A DNA stretch of 58,079 nucleotides from Nitrospirota bacterium (GTDB taxonomy: Bacteria; Nitrospirota; UBA9217), in assembly GCA_023229435.1 (NCBI GenBank), contig JALNZF010000020.1:1-58079 (forward strand). The letters run 5' to 3'. Shown in pieces: positions 23,887 to 33,148 of this stretch (its first letter is position 1; each line of letters starts with the position of its first letter). A program made the position numbers and the translations under genes. The notes beneath the pieces were generated by a model. It was given only the letters and a program-made list of their open reading frames with translations. It was not told the origin of the DNA and did not search any database.

Positions 23887-26800
23887 ATGGCAATCGACAA
23901 AAATACGATCATACGAGAGGCCCAGAAGTACGTTGCCAGGAACCAGTTTGACAAGGCGATTGCCGAATGGAAAAAGCTTCTCAAGGAAACGCCGAACGAT
24001 CCAAATATTTACAATACCATCGGCGACCTGTGCCTTAAGAAGGACTCCAAGGCCAGCGCGGTAGAAGCATATCACAAGGCAGCCGATCTTCTGGCCGCTG
24101 ACGGGTTCACCTCCAAGGCCATCGCCCTCTATAAAAAAATACTCAATATCGATATCAATCAGATCGAAGTGCACCTCGCTCTCGGCGACATGAACGTCGA
24201 GAAGGGTCTCACCGGCAATGCCCTCGAGAATTACAAGTTCGTCGCCGACCACTATACCCGCAATAAAGAAACAGCCAAGGCCCTCACCATCTACCAGAAA
24301 ATGGCGGACCTGAACGACTCCAATGTCGCGTTCCGGGTCAAGCTCGGAGATATGTACGCGAAAGAGGGGATGAAACAGGAAGCTGCCAGGGCATACCTCG
24401 CTGCCGCTGACGTGCACCTGTCCAAGAATGAGTTTAAAGATGCCCGGCACCTGTTCGAGAAGGTCCTCGCGCTGGATCCGAACAACAAAGAGGTTTATCA
24501 CAAGGCCGGCATCGTTTACTTCAAAGAAGAAAAATTCGTTGAAGCCTGCAAGGCTTTAAAACCCGCCTTTGAGAGCGATCCATCCAATAAGGAGCTTATC
24601 GAGATTTATCTCGAGGCCCTGGACAAGGCGGGCAAGGATGTCGAGGCTGAACAGGTCCTCCGAAAGCTCCTCGCCGAAAACCCGGACAATGCCGATCTTC
24701 GGGAAAAACTGTACAACCTGTATCTTGCGAAGAAAGACTTTGAAAAAGCCATTGTCGAGGCCGCGACGCTTGCCGACGAAAAGATCGAGAGCGGGAATGC
24801 CGGAGAAGCTGAGGAGATCTACAAGACCTTTGTGGCCGGCAGTCCGTACTTCCCCCCCATCCGGCAAAAACTTGCTGAGTTCTATATTTCCGTCAACAGG
24901 CCGCTGGATGCGGCGGCGGAACTCATGCAGGCCGCCGAGTTGTTCGAAGCGGAAGGAGACCTTCAGAGCGCCAGAGCCGTTCTTACCCAGGCGATCACGA
25001 TCGCTCCTGACCTGTCCGAGGTTGGAGAGCGACTGAAACGGCTTCCGACTGACATCACGGCTGCACCTCCTCCGGAACCGGCGTTCACGACTGCAGAAGA
25101 ACCGGTAACAGCCGCTCCCTCCCCTATTGTCCACGAACTCGAACCGTCTCCAGTCATTGAGATGCCGCCCCCGCCCCCCACCCCTGCCTCTCCGATCGCA
25201 GAAGCGCCTGTTTTGGTGGAAGAAGATCCAGCGATCACCGAAGCGTTCACTGAATGCGATGTGCTCATCAAATACGGTCTTGCCGACAAGGCGGTTGAAC
25301 AGCTCGAGGCACTCTGCGTTAACTTCCCTGAAAATCCGCGGATACGTATCAAGCTCCGAGACCTCTACCAGGAGCAGGGGAACATTGATAAAGCCGTGCG
25401 GCATGCTCTCCTTGCCGCAGCGCTCTATACAAAATACGGCAGGGACGATCAGGCAGCAGCAGAGCTGCAGAAGACTTTCGAGATGGCGCCCGATCATCCG
25501 GCGGTCCTCTCCGCGCTCGGAAGGGTTCCCGTTGCACCGGAAGAAGTCCATCCGCCGGAGATCATACCGGACCATATCGAAACGCCTCTTGCTGAGACCG
25601 AAATATCTCCTCCCGCTCCTGAAGAAATCCCCGCGGAGGCCATTATTCTCCAGGAACCGGCCCCGGCACGTGAACTCACGTTTGAGGAACTCGAAAAAGC
25701 CCCCGTTTTACCGCAGCCGGAAGAGCCCATGGGCAAGGCGCCCGAAGAGGTCCTTCCGTCGGAGATCATGCCGGAGCATCTTGAAGCTCCTCTCACTGAA
25801 CTCGAGATATCTCCGCCTCCACCTGAAGAAATCTCTTGGGAGACCATGCCTCCCCAGGAACCGATCCAGACTGGTGAAATCGAGTTTGAGGGGCTTGATT
25901 CCGAAATGCCTCCTCTGGAAGAGGCAACTCCCTTTGAAACTGCCCCGGTCAGCGAACCGGCTGAACGTGAACGGCAGCCTGTCGATGAAGAGCCTCCTTT
26001 TGGTGAAGTACCTTCTTTTGAAGAACCGACAACAGAGGAACGTCTGCCCGCTGAAGAAGAGTTTGCAGGCGAGAAGGAACAGCCTGTATTTGAACCTGCG
26101 GAAAAAGCGGTCGTTCACGAACAACCCGCTGAGATTGATATCGGCGAGCTATGGGCAGAGGCCGAATTCTACTTTCAGCAGGGCTTGTTCGACGAGGCAA
26201 AGAAGCACTACACGCAGATCATCGCCTTGACCCCGGGCAACCCGCGGGCGATCGACCGGCTTGCCGAAATCTCTCGTGAAGAGAATGAAACGCGGGAATT
26301 TTCCAAGCTCACCGATGCGGTAGAAGGGCTGGAAGGCTATCTCCCGCCGGAGGCAACCGAGGGAGTGCTTGCAGCAAGCGCCTCTGATGATGAGGCTGTC
26401 CGTTCTCTGATGCAGGAGATCCAGGAGCTCAAGCAGCAGCCGGCGCCCCCGCCGTTGAAAGGGGAAAAAATCGTTGCCCCGCCTCCGGAGATTTCGGCCA
26501 GCGCAGACGACAGACCTCTCGAGCCTGAACAAAAGGCCGCTGAGGAAGACTTCTTTGATCTGGGCGCGGAGCTCCAGCGGGAATCAGCCTCCGCTCAGCA
26601 AGGGAAAGCGGCCGCCGAGGAGTTCTTTGATCTTGCCTCGGAACTCAGGGACGAACTGGGCGACGTTCCGGTCCCCGCGCAACCTGCCGTACCCGCAGAG
26701 GAACAAAGCCTCGACGATATCTTTGAAGAATTCAAGCGGGGAGTTGAGGAGCAATCGGTAAAAGAGGACGCGGATACTCATTATAATCTCGGTGTGGCCT

Positions 26801-27261
26801 ATAAAGAAATGGGCCTCCTTGATGATGCCATCGGGGAGTTCATGATGACGTCTGAGGATGAGCCCAAACTCGTCCAGAGCCGGTATATGCTCGGTCTGTG
26901 TTATATGGAAAAGGGAGAGTATCAGAACGCCATTGACGAGATGCTGAACGCTTTGGATTACGCGACGTCACTGGGGTTCGATGCCGATGACAGTATCAAG
27001 ATGCACTACGATCTCGGTCTTGCCTATCAGTGCGCAGGGAATATCAGCAGCGCCGCAGATGAGTTCCAAAAGGTCGTCGATCAGGATCCGGGGTACCGTG
27101 ATACTACCGCGAAACTGAAAGAGCTCCAAAAGGGAGACTATATATCGCTCGAACAGCTCAGGGATGATATCGAGAAGGAAATATCCTCAAAATTCCTCGA
27201 AGAAGGTGAGCGGATCGAACGTGAAGAAAAGACAAAGAAAAATGAGCGCGTAGGAAAATAG
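23887..27261 (+). CDS. large tetratricopeptide-repeat protein with Pro/Glu-rich middle
   Basis: An 1124-residue protein. Residues 1 to about 390 hold tandem TPR units (for example N-Q-F-D-K-A-I-A-E-W-K-K-L-L-K and F-E-K-V-L-A-L-D-P-N-N-K-E). A further TPR pair lies near 450-560, a Pro/Glu-rich disordered stretch spans about 560-760, and TPRs return at about 755-800 and 960-1090. The disordered part has two related units of about 65 residues, each with P-E-E-V, E-I-S-P-P and Q-E-P-I/A marks. It probably acts as a protein-protein scaffold in the cytoplasm, since no signal peptide is seen. It precedes glnB-glnA, but no functional link is shown. Confidence 0.85.
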   Translation: MAIDKNTIIREAQKYVARNQFDKAIAEWKKLLKETPNDPNIYNTIGDLCLKKDSKASAVEAYHKAADLLAADGFTSKAIALYKKILNIDINQIEVHLALGDMNVEKGLTGNALENYKFVADHYTRNKETAKALTIYQKMADLNDSNVAFRVKLGDMYAKEGMKQEAARAYLAAADVHLSKNEFKDARHLFEKVLALDPNNKEVYHKAGIVYFKEEKFVEACKALKPAFESDPSNKELIEIYLEALDKAGKDVEAEQVLRKLLAENPDNADLREKLYNLYLAKKDFEKAIVEAATLADEKIESGNAGEAEEIYKTFVAGSPYFPPIRQKLAEFYISVNRPLDAAAELMQAAELFEAEGDLQSARAVLTQAITIAPDLSEVGERLKRLPTDITAAPPPEPAFTTAEEPVTAAPSPIVHELEPSPVIEMPPPPPTPASPIAEAPVLVEEDPAITEAFTECDVLIKYGLADKAVEQLEALCVNFPENPRIRIKLRDLYQEQGNIDKAVRHALLAAALYTKYGRDDQAAAELQKTFEMAPDHPAVLSALGRVPVAPEEVHPPEIIPDHIETPLAETEISPPAPEEIPAEAIILQEPAPARELTFEELEKAPVLPQPEEPMGKAPEEVLPSEIMPEHLEAPLTELEISPPPPEEISWETMPPQEPIQTGEIEFEGLDSEMPPLEEATPFETAPVSEPAERERQPVDEEPPFGEVPSFEEPTTEERLPAEEEFAGEKEQPVFEPAEKAVVHEQPAEIDIGELWAEAEFYFQQGLFDEAKKHYTQIIALTPGNPRAIDRLAEISREENETREFSKLTDAVEGLEGYLPPEATEGVLAASASDDEAVRSLMQEIQELKQQPAPPPLKGEKIVAPPPEISASADDRPLEPEQKAAEEDFFDLGAELQRESASAQQGKAAAEEFFDLASELRDELGDVPVPAQPAVPAEEQSLDDIFEEFKRGVEEQSVKEDADTHYNLGVAYKEMGLLDDAIGEFMMTSEDEPKLVQSRYMLGLCYMEKGEYQNAIDEMLNALDYATSLGFDADDSIKMHYDLGLAYQCAGNISSAADEFQKVVDQDPGYRDTTAKLKELQKGDYISLEQLRDDIEKEISSKFLEEGERIEREEKTKKNERVGK

Positions 27262-27352
27262 AATGCCCATATTTTAAGCTGCTGATCGTTTAATGTGCAT
27301 CCCCTCCACGATTACCCAAACATAACAACTTGAAATATAATATGTTACGCTT

Positions 27353-27368
27353 TAGCATCAAAATTGCT
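27353..27368 (+). promoter_or_regulatory. possible sigma-54 promoter upstream of glnB
   Basis: TAGCATCAAAATTGCT has the -12 GC and the exact spacing of the sigma-54 consensus TGGCACGNNNNTTGCW, but the -24 GG is AG. Nitrogen-regulated glnB-glnA units often use sigma-54, so the site is plausible but weak. Confidence 0.3.
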
Positions 27369-27402
27369 TATTAAATAGACATTCGGGGGGGGGTCATTTC
27401 TC

Positions 27403-27741
27403 ATGAAAAAAATTGAGGCCGTAATCAAACCGTTCAAACTTGACGAGGTCAAAGATGCGCTCAATGCGATCGGTGTTCAGGGCATCACCGTGACCGAGGT
27501 CAAGGGATTCGGCAGGCAAAAAGGCCATACTGAACTCTATCGCGGAGCAGAGTACGTCGTCGACTTCCTGCCCAAGGTGAAGATCGAGATCATCGCTGCC
27601 GATGGTCTTGTTCCAAAGATCATCGAGACCATAGAAACCTCGGCAAAGACAGGCCGGATCGGCGACGGCAAGATCTTTGTCACACCCGTGGAGGAAATTA
27701 TCCGCATCCGCACCGGTGAGCGCGGGGAACAGGCCATATAA
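27403..27741 (+). CDS. glnB: nitrogen regulatory protein P-II
   Basis: A 112-residue P-II signal protein that senses 2-oxoglutarate and ATP/ADP. The T-loop G-R-Q-K-G-H-T-E-L-Y-R-G-A-E-Y51 has the uridylylation tyrosine. The B-loop T-G-R-I-G-D-G-K and the C-terminal R-T-G-E-R are intact. The start lies after a G-rich run (GGGGGGGGG at about 27386) that may serve as ribosome-binding site. It is followed by glnA, the usual partner. Confidence 0.96.
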   Translation: MKKIEAVIKPFKLDEVKDALNAIGVQGITVTEVKGFGRQKGHTELYRGAEYVVDFLPKVKIEIIAADGLVPKIIETIETSAKTGRIGDGKIFVTPVEEIIRIRTGERGEQAI

Positions 27742-27749
27742 TAAATCTG

Positions 27750-27842
27750 AATGACGAGGGATGATGGACGAAGGACGAGGTAAAAAAACGATATCGAATT
27801 CGTCCGTCGTCCAAGCGAAGCAATCGTCCGTCGTCCATCGGA
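27750..27842. repeat. GATGGACGAAGGACGAGG / CGTCCGTCGTCCATCG inverted repeat
   Basis: ATGACGAGGGATGATGGACGAAGGACGAGG (from 27751) faces TCGTCCGTCGTCC (about 27800) and a second TCGTCCGTCGTCCATCGG (about 27824-27841). It lies between glnB and glnA, so it would fold in the shared message. Same family as 13975 and 16575. Confidence 0.6.
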
Positions 27843-27864
27843 TTAAAATACCAAGGAGGAACCA

Positions 27865-29277
27865 ATGAAACCCAAAGATGTAGTGATGATGGCAAAAGAG
27901 AACAAAGCAATGATGGTCGACTTCAAATTCATGGACTTCCCGGGGTTGTGGCAGCACTTTTCCGTGCCCGTGGACGAACTGACCGAGGGCATCTTCGACG
28001 AAGGCCTCGGGTTCGACGGGTCAAGCATCCGCGGCTGGCAGTCCATTCATACGAGCGATATGCTGGTCGTTCCTGATCCGGAGACCGCGGTGATGGATCC
28101 CTTCACCAAATATGCGACGCTCTCCCTTATCTGCAACATCGTTGACCCGATCACCAAAGAGCGCTACTCCCGCGACCCGCGCTACATCGCGCAGAAAGCG
28201 GAAGCCTACCTCAAGTCCACGGGCATCGGCGACACCTGCTTCATGGGTCCTGAGCCGGAATTCTTTATTTTCGACGATGTCCGCTTTGACCAGAACTCCC
28301 ACGAAGGCTATTACCACATCGACAGCGTGGAAGGCATCTGGAACAGCGGCCGCGTGGAAAGCCCGAACCTCGGCTACAAACCGCGCCACAAGGAAGGCTA
28401 CTTCCCGGTGCCGCCGATCGACAGCCAGGAGGACATCCGCTCCGAAATGGTGGCGGAGATGCAGAAGGTCGGCATCTATGTCGAGCGTCAGCACCATGAA
28501 GTGGCGACCGCGGGACAGGCCGAAATCGACATCCGGTTCAGCAACCTTGTCAAGTGCGCCGACCAGGTGATGATGTTCAAGTACATCATCAAGAACGTGG
28601 CCAAGCGGAACGGCAAGACCGTGACCTTCATGCCGAAGCCGCTGTTCGGCGATAATGGATCGGGCATGCACACGCACCAATCCATCTGGAAAGGCGGCAA
28701 GCCCCTGTTCCATGGCGACAAATATGCCGGCATGTCCCAGATGGCGCTCCACTACATCGGCGGCATCCTGAAGCACGCCAAGGTGATCGCGGCATTCACC
28801 AATCCGACAATGAATTCCTACAAGCGTCTGACGCCGGGCTTCGAGGCGCCGGTGAACCTGGCCTACTCGAGCCGGAATCGCTCGGCCTCGGTCCGCATCC
28901 CGATGTACAGTGCGAATCCCAAGACAAAGAGGATTGAGGTCCGCTTCCCCGACCCGTCCTGCAACCCCTACATGGCCTTCGCCGCCATGTTGATGGCGGG
29001 CCTCGACGGTATTGAGAACAAGATCGATCCGGGCCAGCCGCTGGACAAGGACATCTACGATATGGCGCCCGAAGAACTGGCAAGTGTGCCGTCCATGCCC
29101 GGATCGCTCGAAGAGGCGCTGGACAACCTCGAGGCAGACCACGACTTCCTGCTGAAAGGTGACGTGTTCACCAAGGACGCCATCGAGATGCATATCCACT
29201 ACAAGAGGACCAAGGAAGTGGACGCCCTCCGCCTGCGGCCCCATCCGTATGAGTTCTTCCTGTACTACGACATTTAA
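27865..29277 (+). CDS. glnA: type I glutamine synthetase
   Basis: Makes glutamine from glutamate, ammonia and ATP. The 470-residue subunit, dodecamer-forming in this family, has D-G-S-S-I near residue 51, the metal-binding G-P-E-P-E-F-F block, N-G-S-G-M-H-T-H and R-N-R-S-A-S-V-R-I-P. Tyr398, in K-D-I-Y-D-M-A-P-E-E, matches the adenylylation site of the GSI-beta type, so GlnE control is expected. AAGGAGG lies before the ATG. It is in an operon with glnB. Confidence 0.97.
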   Translation: MKPKDVVMMAKENKAMMVDFKFMDFPGLWQHFSVPVDELTEGIFDEGLGFDGSSIRGWQSIHTSDMLVVPDPETAVMDPFTKYATLSLICNIVDPITKERYSRDPRYIAQKAEAYLKSTGIGDTCFMGPEPEFFIFDDVRFDQNSHEGYYHIDSVEGIWNSGRVESPNLGYKPRHKEGYFPVPPIDSQEDIRSEMVAEMQKVGIYVERQHHEVATAGQAEIDIRFSNLVKCADQVMMFKYIIKNVAKRNGKTVTFMPKPLFGDNGSGMHTHQSIWKGGKPLFHGDKYAGMSQMALHYIGGILKHAKVIAAFTNPTMNSYKRLTPGFEAPVNLAYSSRNRSASVRIPMYSANPKTKRIEVRFPDPSCNPYMAFAAMLMAGLDGIENKIDPGQPLDKDIYDMAPEELASVPSMPGSLEEALDNLEADHDFLLKGDVFTKDAIEMHIHYKRTKEVDALRLRPHPYEFFLYYDI

Positions 29278-29308
29278 GCAACGCACCCATAACCAGGTGA
29301 GCGTACGA

Positions 29309-29341
29309 CCGGGACCCCGCGCAGGGGTCCCGGTTTTTTTA
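29309..29341 (+). terminator. Rho-independent terminator of glnA
   Basis: CCGGGACCCC and GGGGTCCCGG form a perfect 10-base stem with a 5-base loop, followed by eight Ts. Confidence 0.92.
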
Positions 29342-29502
29342 TGTTCGCTCGAAGTAGCACGCTGTCCTCAACATGCCTGCAATCAGATGTCCGACCTGTC
29401 CTCGTGGTAAAACAAAGCGCTCAATTATCTTGCCATTTACTTATTGATATAGTATTCTTTCCCCCATAGTGAAGGCCACCTGAAGGTAAATGAGGATGCA
29501 CG

Positions 29503-32085
29503 ATGCCGATAAATTCGGAAAAGCCGCATTTATGGAAAGCCGACGTCGCCGAGTCAATCGATTTTTATAATGACTGGTTCCTCCGCTTCGCACCCGGCAC
29601 CTACCGCAAGCAGCGCGTAATCCGCACAAAAGAAGTTCTCACCGCATTTGAAAAGACCGGCAACCTGCTACAAATCACGCCTGAGGTCCTGAGAGAAAGT
29701 CCTGGAATCCTGCCCATCCTCCGCATGGTAACTGCGCCGCCGCTGGCCCGGGACCGGCTCATCGGACTCGCTCACCTCAATAAGGCAATGATCGGTGCGA
29801 TGGAAGGAAGCGAAGACAAGCCGCCGCGACTGCCTGTTCGCATGGAAAAAGCCGCACTCGCAGAGGGTTTGCTGCGCATTTGTGAGATCGTGGCGGAGCT
29901 TGCCGACCGCGACCTGCTTCCCTGGATCGTTACGGGAGAAGACCCGTCGGAGACTGTCAAGGACAGAGCGGCCACCGTCATAGCGGACCGTCTCTGCGGC
30001 GCAACAACGGACCCCATCATCAGGAACGCCCAGGAAAAACGGCAGCTTGCCGCGCTCAAGCGATGGCTTGAACGCAATGGCTATGAACAAATTGAAACCG
30101 AGGATGCCCGGAACCTCGATAAGATGCCCCCCGGCACGTTTACCTTTCGTCTCAACCTGCCCGTCGGAAAGAAAAAGACCTCTGTCAATATACCCATCGA
30201 TTGTGTTGTAAAGCCTCTCCACGCCGGCGAGCGGGATCTTCCCGTTTTGATCGAGGCGAAGTCAGCGGGAGACGCGACGAATACCAACAAGAGGCGAAAA
30301 GAAGAAGCTCAGAAGTTCACGCAGCTCAAAGAGCGCTATGGAAAGAACGTCGAGTTTATTCTGCTCTTGTGCGGTTACTTCGAACCCGGCTATCTCGGAT
30401 ACGAGGCGTCAGAGGGGATTGACTGGGTTTGGGAGCACCGGCTGGATGATTTGAGGGCGCTTCTGATCAAGGGTAAAAAAAAAGCCCACGGGATCGAAGA
30501 AACAGCAGAGGCGTATGACCCAGCGAAGCCGAGCGTAACAGAACAGGAACGGTTCAAACTTCAATTAAACGTTGACGGAACGAAATCCCAGGAAGAAAGA
30601 AATATTCACGGCCAGTTTTCAACACCTTATGTCCTTGCTCGTCAAATAGTAGCTCGATCGATCGCGGAATTGCCCCCATCAACACCCATTTTGTTTCTTG
30701 AACCTGCTCTAGGATCAGGAGTGTTCTATTCCGCCTTGATGCAGGAGGCCGGGGACCATGCTATTCTGGAAGCCGTGGGCGTGGAGCAGGATGAGGCATA
30801 TGCAAAAATAGCGTCGAAGCTTTTCAGAGACAAAGATTTCAAAGTCCTCGTTCAGGACTTCTTCGCATTCGCGCGCGCGGCTGAGAACCACTCCCGCTTC
30901 AATCTGCTCTGCACAAACCCGCCCTATGTCAGGCATCATCACATCGAATCATCACTGAAACAGGAGTTGCAAATTCTTGTGCGCGATAGCCTCGGCTTGA
31001 AGATCAGCGGCCTCTCGGGGTTATACATGTATTTCGTATTGCTGGCTGATGCTCTTCTCGCGCCTGGCGGCGTTGCGTCCTGGCTCATTCCTTCCGAATT
31101 CCTCTATGTAAATTATGGCCAGCCGCTACGGGACTACCTGAGCAAGCAGGTAACTCTTTTAAGCATCCATCAATTCGATCCAGCTACAGTCCAGTTCGAC
31201 GACGCGCTCGTCTCGTCCTGCGTCGTTACGTATAAGAAGACTCGTCCGACTGAAAAAGCATCGTTTACCTTCACCTTCGGCGGCAGCATTGTCCACCCCT
31301 CAGAAACGAGGACTGTAGATCTTTTCAACCGGGACAGTGCGCAAAAGTGGAGTTTGCTTCATTTTGATCAGGAAGAGGTATTGCATGGGGAAAGGGATGT
31401 TCTGGCCGATTTCTTCGACATACGGCGAGGCGTAGCAACTGGTGCGAATGAATTTTTCATCATCGGCACTGAAGTCATAAAGGAATATTCGATACCGCGC
31501 AAATTTCTGAAACCGATTCTTCCCAGTCCGCGTTATTTGACTCGGGACGCAATCGAAGCGAATCCCGACGGCACGCCGAAGATTGAAAACTTGAAATACC
31601 TCCTTGACTGCAATCTTCCGCCTGATGTCGTAAAAGAGCGGCATCCCGGTCTCTGGCAGTACTTTCAAACAGGCAAGAAACAAGGGTTGCATGAGCGGTA
31701 TCTCTGCGCAAGCAAAGAGGTCTGGTATTTCCAGGAAAAACGTGCCCCGTCACTCTATATGGCAACGTACATGGGCCGATCAAACGGCAACGGGCAGGCT
31801 CCAATCCGATTTTACCTGAATTACTCCCAGGCAATCGCCACGAATGTTTTCTTACATCTCTATCCGAAGCTGGCGCTGATGAACCTGCTCAATGATCAGC
31901 CGGAACGAATGAAAGAACTTCTCGATTTGATGAACGCTATACCGTTGCAGGAATTCATGCGCGTCGGCCGTGCGTATGGCGGGGGGCTGCATAAGGTTGA
32001 GCCGGGGGAGCTGAAGAATCTGGCGTTTAGCCAGTTGCCGCAGTGGATAAAGGGCGTTGTTGAGAAACAGATGGTGCTGATATGA
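29503..32085 (+). CDS. fused XamI-type restriction endonuclease and N6-adenine DNA methyltransferase
   Basis: An 860-residue bifunctional restriction-modification protein. Residues 1 to about 330 resemble XamI-family endonucleases, with P231-I-D233 and E251-A-K253 as the likely PD-(D/E)XK centre. Residues about 345-860 form a gamma-type N6-adenine methyltransferase: F-L-E400-P-A-L-G-S-G is the AdoMet motif and N472-P-P-Y475 the catalytic motif, with an Eco57I-like target domain behind. XamI itself cuts GTCGAC; whether this enzyme does is unknown. Fusing both activities into one chain resembles type IIG systems. It sits alone after the glnA terminator, next to an AT-rich gene, as expected of a defence locus. 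No Shine-Dalgarno is obvious. Confidence 0.82.
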   Translation: MPINSEKPHLWKADVAESIDFYNDWFLRFAPGTYRKQRVIRTKEVLTAFEKTGNLLQITPEVLRESPGILPILRMVTAPPLARDRLIGLAHLNKAMIGAMEGSEDKPPRLPVRMEKAALAEGLLRICEIVAELADRDLLPWIVTGEDPSETVKDRAATVIADRLCGATTDPIIRNAQEKRQLAALKRWLERNGYEQIETEDARNLDKMPPGTFTFRLNLPVGKKKTSVNIPIDCVVKPLHAGERDLPVLIEAKSAGDATNTNKRRKEEAQKFTQLKERYGKNVEFILLLCGYFEPGYLGYEASEGIDWVWEHRLDDLRALLIKGKKKAHGIEETAEAYDPAKPSVTEQERFKLQLNVDGTKSQEERNIHGQFSTPYVLARQIVARSIAELPPSTPILFLEPALGSGVFYSALMQEAGDHAILEAVGVEQDEAYAKIASKLFRDKDFKVLVQDFFAFARAAENHSRFNLLCTNPPYVRHHHIESSLKQELQILVRDSLGLKISGLSGLYMYFVLLADALLAPGGVASWLIPSEFLYVNYGQPLRDYLSKQVTLLSIHQFDPATVQFDDALVSSCVVTYKKTRPTEKASFTFTFGGSIVHPSETRTVDLFNRDSAQKWSLLHFDQEEVLHGERDVLADFFDIRRGVATGANEFFIIGTEVIKEYSIPRKFLKPILPSPRYLTRDAIEANPDGTPKIENLKYLLDCNLPPDVVKERHPGLWQYFQTGKKQGLHERYLCASKEVWYFQEKRAPSLYMATYMGRSNGNGQAPIRFYLNYSQAIATNVFLHLYPKLALMNLLNDQPERMKELLDLMNAIPLQEFMRVGRAYGGGLHKVEPGELKNLAFSQLPQWIKGVVEKQMVLI

Positions 32086-32119
32086 CGACGGATAGGGTCC
32101 GCATGATGATAAAAATGCC

Positions 32120-33055
32120 ATGACGAATGCGGAAACAGTCACTTTTTTTGCTGAAAATTATAAGTTGATTTTTAGCAATTTAAATAATCATGACAAAAAA
32201 ATATTTATAGGTAACAAAAATAACAGAACTTGCCGTTTTTGTGGTGGCCAAAAACCAGAGGTCACATTTAGAAATAATGCTCACGCAATACCCGAGTTTC
32301 TGGGAAATAAGCGGGTACTTCTATTGGAAGAATGTGATGCATGTAACGGATATTTTTCCGAAGGGATAGAAGATAATCTCGATAAATTCACCAGGCCAAT
32401 TCGCACTATAGGCTTGATCAAAGGGAAAAAGAAAGTGCCGGGTTATAAAACAAATGATAATAAATCGAAACTCGCCGTCAATGCACAGCACGGGATAAGC
32501 ATAATAGAAAAGACAGGCAGTAATAAGCATATAATGTCTATCGACGAAGACAGTCGGCGGCTCGTTATTACGTTTAAATTGGAACCTTACATTCCATCCG
32601 CTGTGTATAAATGTTTAGCCAAGATTGCTTTATCTGTCATGCCGAACGAAGAGTTGTTCTTTTTCCGAAAAGCCATTAGCTGGGTTAGAAGTGAAAATCA
32701 CGCAAAAATCATTTCCCCTCAGGTCGTTATTATTACTTTTGCTCCAGGTCGTTATACAAAGCCCGCATTAATTGTGCTCCGTCGAAAGCATAATAATGCA
32801 AATGTCCCTTATTGTATCTTGGTTATCGGTTTCGGTAATTTTGTTTTTCAGTTAATCGTTCCCTCGGATAAAGACGGAATCTCAGGGCAAACTATCAAGC
32901 TCAAAATGCCTCGATTTCCAAATCCACTTGAAACGGAGGAGGGATCCAATAAAAGACAGTATGGCAGGGTTGATCTATCTAGTCATGAAGTGGTTACCGG
33001 AAGCATAATTCCAATCCAGTTCGAGTATGAACATTTGGAACGAACTATTATGTGA
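32120..33055 (+). CDS. AT-rich HNH-like endonuclease candidate
   Basis: A 311-residue protein with a zinc-finger-type HNH core: C38-R-F-C41, then H55 in N-A-H-A-I-P-E, then C72-D-A-C75-N76. The remaining 230 residues are not recognised. Base composition is far more AT-rich than all neighbours (many AAT, AAA, TTT codons), a sign of recent transfer. It starts 34 bases after the restriction-modification gene on the same strand, so it may belong to the same defence unit or be a second nuclease. No ribosome-binding site seen. Confidence 0.65.
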   Translation: MTNAETVTFFAENYKLIFSNLNNHDKKIFIGNKNNRTCRFCGGQKPEVTFRNNAHAIPEFLGNKRVLLLEECDACNGYFSEGIEDNLDKFTRPIRTIGLIKGKKKVPGYKTNDNKSKLAVNAQHGISIIEKTGSNKHIMSIDEDSRRLVITFKLEPYIPSAVYKCLAKIALSVMPNEELFFFRKAISWVRSENHAKIISPQVVIITFAPGRYTKPALIVLRRKHNNANVPYCILVIGFGNFVFQLIVPSDKDGISGQTIKLKMPRFPNPLETEEGSNKRQYGRVDLSSHEVVTGSIIPIQFEYEHLERTIM

Positions 33056-33148
33056 ATATCGACATGCGAATTATGAGCATTAGATGCTGATATGCAAGGA
33101 AGGTGACGTTGTTGCACCCGTTGCGCTACGCAATACGAGGCTGAAACG

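Noticed and set aside
24556..25575. 339-residue minus-strand frame opposite the TPR gene
   Set aside because: Antisense to clear TPR coding; no domain; composition explained by codon bias.
28021..29286. 421-residue minus-strand frame opposite glnA
   Set aside because: Typical antisense frame in a GC-rich conserved gene; rich in His/Val/Arg/Asp without motifs.
29503..32085. Avoidance of GTCGAC because of the XamI-like gene
   Set aside because: GTCGAC occurs in several genes here (for example in glnB, glnA and at about 330), so avoidance is not evident and specificity cannot be inferred.
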